Source: Nemertoderma westbladi (Eukaryota > Xenacoelomorpha > Nemertodermatida > Nemertodermatidae). Taken from it: a stretch of DNA of 64,000 bases. The position numbers were made by a program, and so were the translations under genes. The notes under the pieces are model-generated. The model ran no database searches and was not told where the DNA came from. It worked only from the letters and a program-made list of their open reading frames with translations. Positions 54,832-64,000 of this stretch are shown here, piece by piece; position 1 is the first letter of the stretch; each line of letters starts with the position of its first letter. The DNA lies in the NCBI GenBank assembly GCA_032718475.1, contig JAUCBJ010001762.1, positions 1 through 64,000 of the forward strand, written 5' to 3'.

Positions 54832-55516
54832 GACTCGGAGGGGGAAATGTGGGGATGCCTGGAAGGCATCACATGTGAGGTAATACAAACTCCTACGTGC
54901 AAATTTAATAAAGTGCAATTAGTATGTACGTATGTAATAATCATAGAATATAATTAGAATCAATATAATCAAAGTAAGTACTATAGTCATGTAACCTTTT
55001 CCAACTAGTTACTGGGACTGGGGACCAATTGACTATACTAGGAGCACGGGACAGTAGACGAATCACTCTTTCTGAGTGCGATGGCACAAAAGGGGAGGCT
55101 GAGGCTCGTCAGGAGTAAGTGGAGTAAAATAAGTGTGGGTTGAGTAAAGGAACATGGGGGAGGAACGGAGAGGAGGTGTTGACTTGCGCAGAATGTAGAC
55201 GGGTGCAATTCAAAATGTGGGGAGCGGGCAGTAAGAGAGAGAGTGAGGGACGATAGGGTCCATAGGATATAGAGCAAAGTGAAGTTAGAGTGAGTTCAGA
55301 GTGAGGTGATATAAAATTCTGTGAAAGGAGTCCACAATTGTCTCGAACAGAGACGTCAGATGTCTTGGTGCAACTTAGGTTGCGATTGCACCAATAATGG
55401 GTAGCAATATCATACCCAGAGGGAGCGGCCTGGAAAGCCGACTCCGAGAAAAGAACTCCGCCCCACACCCGATAGTAGATCGGCTTCCAGCGGAATTGAA
55501 GCGCACTTGAGGTTGA
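54832..55516 (+). other. 3' UTR of the BEL/Pao-family element
   Basis: Non-coding. It contains the hairpin TTGGTGCAA/TTGCACCAA (55365-55394) and blocks shared with 2561-2948 and 49561-49986. Confidence 0.65.
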
Positions 55517-55556
55517 TGCTATCTTCTCACTGGGAAGATAGCATGGGGGGGGGGAG
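55517..55556 (+). promoter_or_regulatory. Hairpin plus polypurine tract (copy 2)
   Basis: The same perfect 10-bp stem as at 2949-2975 (55517-55526 with 55534-55543; one loop base differs), followed by GGGGGGGGGGAG and the LTR. Confidence 0.75.
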
Positions 55557-56207
55557 TGTAAGCGGATTCAATTCCACCTCATTACCCACCAGAAAATGGG
55601 ATAGTGGCATTTTCAGCAATATATTGGAGATACGAGATTAACAATATTAATCTCGTATCACAACCAACATTTGGGGGGGGGGGGGGGGGGGGGGCAACAC
55701 AAGCCCCGAAGCCACACACAAAGGAAGGTTAGAGGTCAAACCACCTCAGAGGGAACACAGCTAGTAGAGGCTAGCAGCAGAGGGGAAACACTCCCAGAGA
55801 GTGCAAGGGTGACAAGTAGCATATTAGCCAATAAGGGGGAGGAAAGCACGTGATAGGGCACAGGAGAGCATCCATTAGGTAACAGGCCAAAGTAGAGTAG
55901 GAGGTGAAGCAATATTGGTATATCAATCATATATTGTGTCAGATTTGGATTGCTAAGTCAGTTAGTTAGCTACTCAGTTTTAGTGCAGACCGGTAACAAT
56001 TGTTCACCGTCATCGTCATTGGCTGTCATCATATACTATTACCGGTATCGATCATATACTATTATCTCTGTCATATATTATTGCGCTATTATATATTATA
56101 ACATCAAGAAACAACATCAAACTCTGATCGCTTTTCTCCAACCGCCTCGGCCAAGCTATCAGTACCATCTCAAAGCCTACGGTGACGCGTATAACAATCT
56201 ACCAGGT
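55557..56207 (+). repeat. BEL/Pao LTR-5, 3'-truncated
   Basis: TGTAAGC start, a 22-nt G run (55673-55694), and a perfect hairpin GATACGAGATTA/TAATCTCGTATC (55629-55659). Homology to LTR-A ends at CTACC-GGT, ~50 bp before the expected terminus. Confidence 0.85.
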
Positions 56208-56292
56208 GCTGATGCTACTTAATGAGATTAGTGGTATGCAGAACCAATCACAAGCCTCATCTAACTAACTAAGCCAATTACAGATTAGCTAA

Positions 56293-56775
56293 AGCCTGGT
56301 TCACAATTGAGACATAAGAGATAAAAGTGAGAAGAGGTAACCGATAAGAGATAACCGATAGGAGATAAGCTATAAGCCAGGAGTTAAGAGATAAGAGATA
56401 AGCTTTTGGCGATAAGTGCTTAGTGCTAATCTCTGATCGTTTTATCAGAAAATTGCCCTAAGTTACTGTATTGGAAAATCACCAATCAATATGTATTGCC
56501 TTGTGGAAGATATTATCAACAGTCTACATACTGTACAGTATATCTACCTTCTGAGTCTACCTTCTGATATCATTGAAAACTCTGAGAATTAATTTGAAAA
56601 CTGTGGACGCGTTTTATAATTATAATATGTTTTTCATTCATTTGCATTCTTTTGGTAGTCCTTATCACCTATGGCAAAACTTGGAAACTTTTCAAAGTCC
56701 TAATCACAAGCGATAAGACCCTTATCTCCTATCGCTTATCTCTTATCACCAGTTGTGAATGCCTCGCTCTTATCG
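56293..56775. mobile_element. GATAAGAGATAA-rich MITE-like element
   Basis: The left end (GCCTGGTTCACAATTGAGAC then ATAAGAGATAA) and the right end, read in reverse (GCGAGGCATTCACAACTGG then GATAAGAGATAA), form an imperfect inverted repeat. The interior repeats GATAAGAGATAA near both ends. No ORF or clear target duplication is seen. It lies between LTR-5 and the inverted LTR fragment. Confidence 0.55.
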
Positions 56776-56793
56776 CTTATCTCTTATCGCCGA

Positions 56794-57020
56794 TGTGACA
56801 GGATCCGAGTGGCGATGGATGCCGACCGGGTAAATCTCTTGTGTTTCCTACGCATCACCACGTTTATGGTGACTATGAAGGCTGTAGGCCGGTAAAATAA
56901 GAGTTCTTGGTTTATCGTTGTTAATAATAGCTGATAAATATATAAGTACCGGTAGACAGATTACAGCACAATGAATAGGTAATACAGACGATGGTGAAAA
57001 CCAACCGATATCCACAGTAA
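56794..57020 (-). repeat. Inverted, diverged LTR fragment (LTR-6)
   Basis: The reverse complement ends ...CGGATCCTGTCACA and contains GGTGATGCGTAGG, ACCCGGTCGG, ACCGGTAC and TTCACCATCGTC. These are in the same order as the 3' half of LTR-4 and LTR-A. Its 5' limit is not clear. Confidence 0.65.
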
Positions 57021-58621
57021 TTAATAGCCTACTGAACATAATTGATATTGACCAACAGATATATGGAAATTATGGGGAAACTTATTACACCCTTTGCCCT
57101 GTGTTAGCCTCTCCCATGAGATGTATTGTTAAACCATCTCCCGGCTAACATTGCTTCACCTCATATTTATCCGGTATTATATTGCACACCTGAGTGATTC
57201 ATAAATCACCATGTTCCCCATTCTATAGGTAGGTGGCGTGCAGTGGTATGGATCCGCGTACAGCCGATTGTGAACGCTTTTGCTTATTGCTTTTCTTTTA
57301 TCGCACACAGCCTGGGGGGGGGGGGGGGGGGGGGATTCGGCCCAGACCTGATTTCTCAGCCATTTGTTAATGAAATTTCTTAACAATATATCTAGTGGTA
57401 TATTTTAACACATTCTTGAAAAAAAATCTAAAATTTTTTTTGGAAGTGCCACATATATGAAAAATAGTGGTTTTGTGCAATGAAAAAATTTAATTGCAGA
57501 TAATGTGACATATGTAACCTATTTCAAAGTATTGCATGTATATTTGTGGTGGCGTAATCAATGGTAATGAAATTGAGTTCATACAAGTAATGGGCAATTA
57601 CACCATTGATGTAACACTTACGTCGAAAATAAACAGTCCTCTATCTCATCAGGATAATTTTGGTATCAAAATGACGAAAAAGAATGAAATTTTTAATAAC
57701 TTGACGGATTTTTAATATTTTTGAGGATAACAACTGGTTTTTCATTATTCAATATGAAGAATTTGTTTTACGTATATTATTCAAATTTGTTCAAATTAAT
57801 CCATGTCATTTTTGACATAATCTTACTACCATTGAAATTGTCTGACTAAGACAGGTAATTACACCAACCGAAAATTCAACATTTATTAGAAGCTATTGAT
57901 GATAAAAATTTGAATATTGACAGCGTAGCATTGTGTATTCAAAATTTCAAAAAATTTTTAGATTTATGACCTACATAATTATGTGAGTCTGTAACGAAAA
58001 GTACTTAAAGTTTTAATTTGGAGTACACCCCGCATGTATATTGCACTGACAATCATTTTCCTTTGGGTTTACAACCAATCAAAACCATCCATTAGGTCTC
58101 TCTGTTTTGTAGCTGAAACGTTTAAGAACAGCGTTACGTACGGACTCACAAATTTTTCGTTACGGACTCACCACGCGGTAGGTTAGGTAAGAATCATTTT
58201 GCTTTGTATACGTTATTCACTTCACTATGTAAACTGAAAATTATTCATTGCGCCCGTTTAATCCTGCCTGGTACGTTACTCATATTTCTGGTGCCGAAAG
58301 GGCCAAACGGCATATATCACGGATGACAGAAATTACTGACCAAGATGGTATAGTATGATACCCTCGAAGTTCGCCAAGATTCATGAAATGAGTGAGCGAA
58401 TGATGGATTGTGATAAAAAAAAAATCGTCCGTTACGCCAGGGATTACGCACAAAGTCTCAATAATTATTTCAAGTGCGGTCCCCCCAGACCTATATTCCC
58501 CAGAGGAAACTCCAGTACTCATTTAACTACCATTTACGGAAGCAAGAGTTGCGCCCTGGCTAGTAAGTCTCTTTATTGTCTTTAAAGTATTCGTGCCGAA
58601 ACGAAAACTACCCTAGCCCCC
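57021..58621. other. No recognised gene
   Basis: Non-coding AT-rich DNA with a 21-nt G run (57314-57334). The motif TGTGAG[T]C[C/T]GTAACG occurs at 57982-57996, and inverted at 58139-58150 and 58158-58172. An open frame at 58355-58585 is weak (see rejected items). Confidence 0.5.
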
Positions 58622-58705
58622 ATGACGTGATCGAACCCACGATCTAAGGAGAGATGTGATTTCAATGTCACCAATTTAACCAAATACGCCAGGGTGGAAT
58701 AACTT
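58622..58705 (-). repeat. tRNA-like sequence (SINE head or tRNA pseudogene)
   Basis: On the minus strand an A-box TGGCGTATTTGG is followed ~45 nt later by a B-box-like GGTTCGATCAC inside a short T-arm-like stem (CGTG...CACG). The cloverleaf is poor otherwise, so this is more likely a tRNA-derived SINE or pseudogene than a working tRNA. Confidence 0.5.
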
Positions 58706-61700
58706 AAAGTACAGTGATAGAAGTGATCGTAAATCATAAATACAACGAAATACTGTTTACAATTTATTTTCCAGTATTAAAAATTTTCCGTGAACGTGGT
58801 ATTTATGTTGTTAAAGAACTAGAAATTGGTCATTTTAACAAATTATGGTCATCTATACACACACCAAATATGCCTACTCAATCTCATAGATAGATATGAT
58901 GTACCTTATAACTTCATGAACACTACTTAAAAGAGATATCTAATAGTGTTTCTTAAGGTACATTGTGAAAGGTATGTATATAAGTAATAAAGATATTTAT
59001 TGAATAAACACTATAAACATTTCATTGGTCGTTGCTCTTTTTTTCTAAACAATATAACGAGTACATAACGATTTCAAGTGTGATTCCGTAACATTTTTTT
59101 CTGTGAGTCCGTAATGAACAATTTCTCTATAAATGAGGTTTACCACCATATGTTTCTGCTATTAACTTACAAATTTACAAAATTTAATGTATCTACCTCG
59201 CATTGTGAAAGTTATAACGTATGGCGTTAAACATTTCAAGAGAATTTGTCAAAATAAAATTGGGTAATTTTTCTTCGTCCATTTGCATGTGAGTCCGTAA
59301 CGGGCACTATATTTACAATATCCTATGAATCAAATGAGATACAACTCTTTTTTATAAGTCAAAGTAAAGATGTACCATTTATCCATCAGCCACCATAGGT
59401 GAATGTTATTTATATTGTAAAGTTATTAATTAAATGTGCCAATTAATTTCGAAAATTGCGTTTGAATGTGAGTCTGTAACGATGGAATTGCCCTAATGCA
59501 ACTACTACCATTTTTCATGCGGCCACCAAAAGTGAGTGCAGCATGAAAGTTTCAAAATTATTTGATTCGAAATATTCATTTTATGTAAATTATAATATAG
59601 TAATTACTAGAGAGGGGGGGGGGGGGGGGGGGGACTGAAGACATATCCCATCTCGGATAAATATAAATTTGGGGCATAATAAAATGACTTATTCTAAGCA
59701 GGGTCGATAATAAAGGGAATGAAGGGTCAGCAGGGTTGGAACGCCAATGAAACAATTATTGCTGATGCTGACAATAATTTGGTATAGGTTTTCTTGTTTG
59801 CAGGATATATTATTGATGGAGCAGCAAGCTACAACTTCTAATTTGATTTGTTACCTGTCACATTATATACATTGATATGCCCAGTGTTTGTCTGTGGAGA
59901 CTGTAGTAGACTTTCTACTATAACTAATATAATATATTATCTCCTCCCTATCTTTGAAAATATTTATATAAAAGGCATTTTGCGTTTACTCGGATGAACT
60001 CCATTTTATTACCATTGCATTCACAATCACAGAAAACCTATAAATCACAGGAATATAGATCATATTGTGCGAAGAGACGTACCTGATATCCTACAATATC
60101 CTACTGTAAAGTTTGTGAATCAAAACATAATCCGACCTTCTCACCAAAACAGTAAACTCTAAGTAAGCGAATCTATTGCAGTATCGGTCTCTTATAACCG
60201 GTGAGGCAGAAGACAGTCTATGAACGGACAAACTTCGATAAAACAAAATCCCGCGCAGCGAATCCTAAAATCGGGCTGACTCACTGACGGACTAAGGGCG
60301 CTCGTATACTTTGCCGCGGTGTGATTTATATGGGGTGGGTGAGGGTTGCTAGCTAAATGTCTAACTAGCGGGCAAAGTACAGTATGGACAAAAATTATTT
60401 TATATATTTTGAGGTGTAAATAATTCCTAACGCGTGTGTGTCTTGATTCTAACAGTCAAAATCAGTTTTAGATCCTTCATATATATAATTACTGGGTCCG
60501 GTGTACATTTTACAAATATTCTAATTTTGTAGCTTGTAGGTCCAATACTCACGAATGATAAGGCTCCTTCTCCTTTTGTGTATTTCCAGGACTCAAATTC
60601 AGGCATAAGGTTAATACTATGCCCAGAATTCGGCAATTTAATTTACCAGGTCCCTAATACTAAGAAGAAATGTGTTAGTTTACTACAGTAGGCGTACAGT
60701 TATAAATAGCTAGCCTGGCGTTCTATCTAGAATTTTGGTTGCCTAGGTGGGCACGGCAACTCCCTATCAGAATGTCAGCGGGGACACGGTAGATGTTAGT
60801 ATCCCTAATAGCCTCAATTTATATGCGCCTAGCAGTAAACTGCCCTACCGCCTGAACGGTACAATCCCAATTCAGGTAAAAACACAGTAACCCTTCCTGG
60901 CCTACAAGTTCTAACGCAAATGGACACCGTTGTACTACAAACAAGCCACCGACGCACCTATACCTGGCAAATGAGTTAGGCGTACAGCTTGCTGCACCCT
61001 ACTAATGGGTATGCCTTGTACTGGTGTGCCTGTGTCCTATCTGTGTACTAGTATCTCTCTGCCTGATCTCCTCCTCCCCCCGTAGGAATATGAAGGTCTA
61101 CTGCGGGTTTTTCTGAATTAAGACGGTACAGTCCCTAAATGTAATTTTAGCGCACAGCGTGTCAGTACCTCTACCTTCGATCTTAGGTCTTACACTTAGG
61201 TAACGAGGCATCGAACGCTGTCTAACCTTTCAGGCGATGGGCGAATAACTAAGAATGGGTATTGCGGGTTGTCTCCTTCTACATTCCTCCGATGTTCCCG
61301 TCTATTGCTGCGGTCCGCTGTCTAGCCTGCCATCTGTCGCTCAGTTGTGTTCACCATGGTGAAACATAGTAAAAGCAGATGTAACAAATACTTTCTAACT
61401 TTATTACAAATAAACGATAACTAATATACAATAAATCGAATGTAACAAGTGAATGAAGATAGAAGTTTAACAAGATTAGAAGTAACAAGTGTAACTAAAT
61501 GAGATAATCTGAAGAAGTGATAACTAATGAACAAATCGCACCTTTTAGTGCTGCTAACAATCTAGATAAATCTCGATTGTTCTATGAGTTCTACTAGTTT
61601 TTTAAAGATAATCATTGGTCCAGCAAACACGTATCTTGCACGACATTGGTTACTATCTAATAACTGCAATCGCATTGGTTAATCTACCTTAAGCAGATAC

Positions 61701-61755
61701 AATTAAATCGTAGCGGTTAATTCAAATGAGTTGAAACTTAGCACAAAAAATAATT
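58706..61755. other. No recognised gene
   Basis: AT-rich DNA with more copies of TGTGAGTCYGTAAYG (59102, 59288, 59467) and a 20-nt G run (59614-59633). Between ~60700 and 61370 the composition becomes more balanced, but no ORF or domain is recognised. Confidence 0.5.
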
Positions 61756-61809
61756 CACACTTGCTAGGATTCGAACTCGATACCTACTACACGATTTTCT
61801 AATGCTTAA
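61756..61809 (-). repeat. tRNA-like sequence, 3' half, split by MITE
   Basis: The minus strand has a B-box GAGTTCGAATCC and reads up to GC-TTAA. The 5' half with the A-box TAGCTCAGTCGG continues on the far side of the MITE at 63292-63317. Together they form one tRNA-like unit interrupted in its D-loop. Stem pairing is poor, so it is a SINE or pseudogene. Confidence 0.65.
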
Positions 61810-63291
61810 CCCTATTAGTACCGGGCTATAAAATGTTGTACAAATACCGGGGAGGGGTCATATTGACCCCCCCCCTCTAAAATCTACAAATATTTACGAA
61901 AACGGCTGATTTTTTGTTTGTGCGTAGGTATCACTTGTCTGGATCCGACCGAAAAAAAAAATTTTCGAAAAAATGTACTGGGGTGGTTATATTGCAGCAC
62001 CAAAATTACAAGTAGTGCACAATTTTCACAAAATTTGAAAGTTACATTTTCGGCTAATTATTTTTTAATACAGGTTTTCTGGGGTGCAAAATACATTGCA
62101 AAATATTAAAAAATGATATGATTACTATAAATGGATGTTTAGTCCTCTCTGCGTAGGAAAAAAAATGAAAAAAACAAGTAACCAGCACTTTTCAGTTAGA
62201 ACACAAAATTTTTAATTCACTTATACGATGCTATAAATTCACATTTTCAGGTTTTCGAGGGCGCTGATTCTAATGGAATACATTTCTAATATGCCAGATC
62301 ATTGCTACTTGTATTTTTCGGCGTAATTTGGCAAATTTTGGTGCTAGCACCAAATTTCGTACCCATCACCAAAAAGTACAAGTTTGCGATGTCCAGTGCT
62401 GTTTTTATTGATTCCATCGGATTCAGGACCCTCATAAACCCGTATAACGCAAGAAACAAGGTGATACTATCTACTTATTAATTTGCATATTTTCCAAAAT
62501 TTGGTGCTGGCACAACAATTTTCAACCACCGGCGAAAAATACAAGTTTGAGAACTCTTATGAAATTTTTACTGATTCCATTGAATTCAGAACCATCACAA
62601 ACCCGTATAACGCAAGAAACAAGGTGACACAATCAATTGATATATTTGATGGTTTTCAAAATGTGGTGCTAGCACCACATTTTGCACCCACATCCGAAAA
62701 ATACAAGTTTGAGATGTCTAGTTCGATAATTGTATTTTCCATTGAATTCAGAACAGCCATAAACCTCTAAAACGCAAGAAATAAATTGTCACAAGCAATT
62801 TTATCTATTGAACAGATTTTCAAAATTTCGTGCTAGCACCAAAATTTGCACACAGCACCGAAAAATACAAGTTTGATACGCTTGGTGCAACTCGTATATA
62901 TTTCATCGAATCCAGAAACCCAAAAAACCCCAATTGCGTAAAAAACAAGTTTCAAACGATCAATTTACAAAATTGACTTATTTCAAAATTTGGTGCTGGC
63001 ACCAAAATTTGGCACCCACCGAAAAAAACAAGTTTGAAATTTCAAAATCAATTTATATGAATTCCATCAAATTTCTAACACCAAAAAACCGGTGTAAATC
63101 AAAAATAGAGATGTTACAATTAATATTTAATGAAATGTAATTTTCAAAAAACGTCTCAAAAAAAGTGCCAAAAGTAGGGTTAAAAAATGGTACTATAAAA
63201 TTTCAGATATTCAACTGTGTTAGTTTCAGAATTATAATAAAAAAACCACGGGAGGGGTCATATTGACCCCCCCCCCCCGGGATTAATAGGG
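61810..63291. mobile_element. piggyBac-like MITE (1482 bp) carrying a 163-bp tandem repeat
   Basis: TTAA at 61806-61809 and 63292-63295. Termini CCCTATTAGTACCGGG and, inverted, CCCTATTAATCCCGGG. The subterminal palindrome GGGGTCATATTGACCCC is present at both ends (61854-61870 and 63254-63270). The interior holds five units of ~163 bp marked by GGTGCTAGCACC or close variants (62340, 62503, 62665, 62829, 62992). No transposase ORF. Confidence 0.9.
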
Positions 63292-63317
63292 TTAACCGAC
63301 TGAGCTACTGAACCACT
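63292..63317 (-). repeat. tRNA-like sequence, 5' half (A-box)
   Basis: The minus strand reads GGTTCAGTAGCTCAGTCGG and then TTAA. The A-box consensus is complete. It is separated from its B-box by the MITE. Confidence 0.65.
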
Positions 63318-64000
63318 TGAATGATCGTTGTACAAATAGCTATAGTAAATGCAAATGAGGACTTAATGTAATCTTTATAGCAAATTAATTCGAACAAAAT
63401 AAAATTTTGAAAATCCACGGCTTTATGAGGATATAATTCTATACCGTTCCATGAAAACAGGATATTATCGTACATAAAATATACGGTTATCACCAATCAA
63501 ATTATGGAATACTTGGGGCGTACCTACATATTTACAAATTAAATTTCAAACAATAATACTTTCTTTCTACATAATAATTTGGTACAAAATAATTACAAAT
63601 TCAAACTTTACATATTTAAGGCTTTATTAAGTAGTTACAATATAAATCTAAATTAAATTCACCAATATAAATCTATTGCATCTTAAATATTACATAAATT
63701 CAAATAATCACAAATACTAATACTGCTTCTTATATAAAATATAGATTGCATAAGTTCGGAATAATTACAAATATAATTCTTTCCAAATATAACACACTCT
63801 AAATACAAAATATAACGTTTTACAAATGAAATTATAAGAAAGGCTCACAAGTCTTCCGTCCACTCTTGCCTTCTATTTTACTGCAAATACAAATACTGCT
63901 TATATGAAATATAAATTGCACAATATCCAAAACAATATAAATTGCATAAGTTCGGAATAATCACAAATATAAAATATAAATCTTTCAAAATATAAATTCC
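63318..64000. other. No recognised gene
   Basis: Strongly AT-rich, with recurring ACAAATATAAAT-type phrases and a partial duplication (near 63720-63780 and 63890-63975 around ATTGCATAAGTTCGGAATAA). No coding sequence seen. Confidence 0.55.

Noticed and set aside
58355-58585. 76-aa plus-strand frame with a good donor (A|GTAAGT) near its end
   Set aside because: No convincing acceptor or upstream frame, an antisense frame of similar length, and no recognisable family. It could be a lone exon but cannot be supported.

Overview
This window is metazoan genomic DNA, most likely from an invertebrate. The evidence is BEL/Pao LTR retrotransposons (a superfamily known only from animals), APE-type LINEs, TTAA-targeting piggyBac-like MITEs, intron-bounded exons, and an AT-rich background studded with long poly-G/C tracts. 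I cannot name the species. Almost all coding capacity belongs to mobile elements, and most copies are broken. Three candidate exons of one host gene are the only non-transposon coding sequence I can support.

Layout. 1-3562: 3' part of a BEL/Pao-family element. It carries an ORF that combines a 3'-5' exonuclease-like domain with three CCHC zinc knuckles, then a 3' UTR, hairpin, polypurine tract and LTR. 4076-5010: a TIR element with 30-bp perfect inverted repeats. 5862-7003: a foldback element with ~0.5-kb arms. 7886-19308: a complete, recently inserted 11.4-kb LTR retrotransposon on the minus strand (two 1226-bp LTRs, 5-bp target duplication CAAAC). It keeps a 1143-aa Gag-protease ORF and an unidentified 231-aa ORF, but reverse transcriptase and integrase are missing. 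19829-20448: LINE fragment. 21623-27160: three exons of a possible hemopexin-like host gene.

26109-48223: a head-to-tail tandem duplication of a ~13.9-kb unit. The unit holds host exon 3, a minus-strand LINE (called LINE1 here), a LINE3 fragment, a BEL/Pao LTR and Gag-protease region, and a plus-strand LINE (LINE2). The first copy gained a TTAA MITE (29088-29958). The second copy lost ~6.3 kb and gained a LINE2 insertion (43685-45168). 48358-56207: scrambled BEL/Pao pol remnants, hairpins, minisatellites, a second broken exonuclease/CCHC ORF and an LTR. 56293-57020: a MITE, then an inverted LTR fragment. 57021-64000: mostly non-coding, with a dispersed GTGAGTCCGTAACG motif, tRNA-like sequences, and a 1482-bp piggyBac-like MITE that splits one of the tRNA-like sequences.

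How it fits together. One BEL/Pao family appears to be organised as LTR - Gag(DUF1759)/protease - [RT lost here] - RNase H/integrase - hairpin-rich spacer - exonuclease/CCHC ORF - hairpin + polypurine tract - LTR. The exonuclease-like ORF therefore occupies the place where env or an accessory gene would sit. This order is assembled from several broken copies. It is an inference, and no single copy in the window shows all of it.
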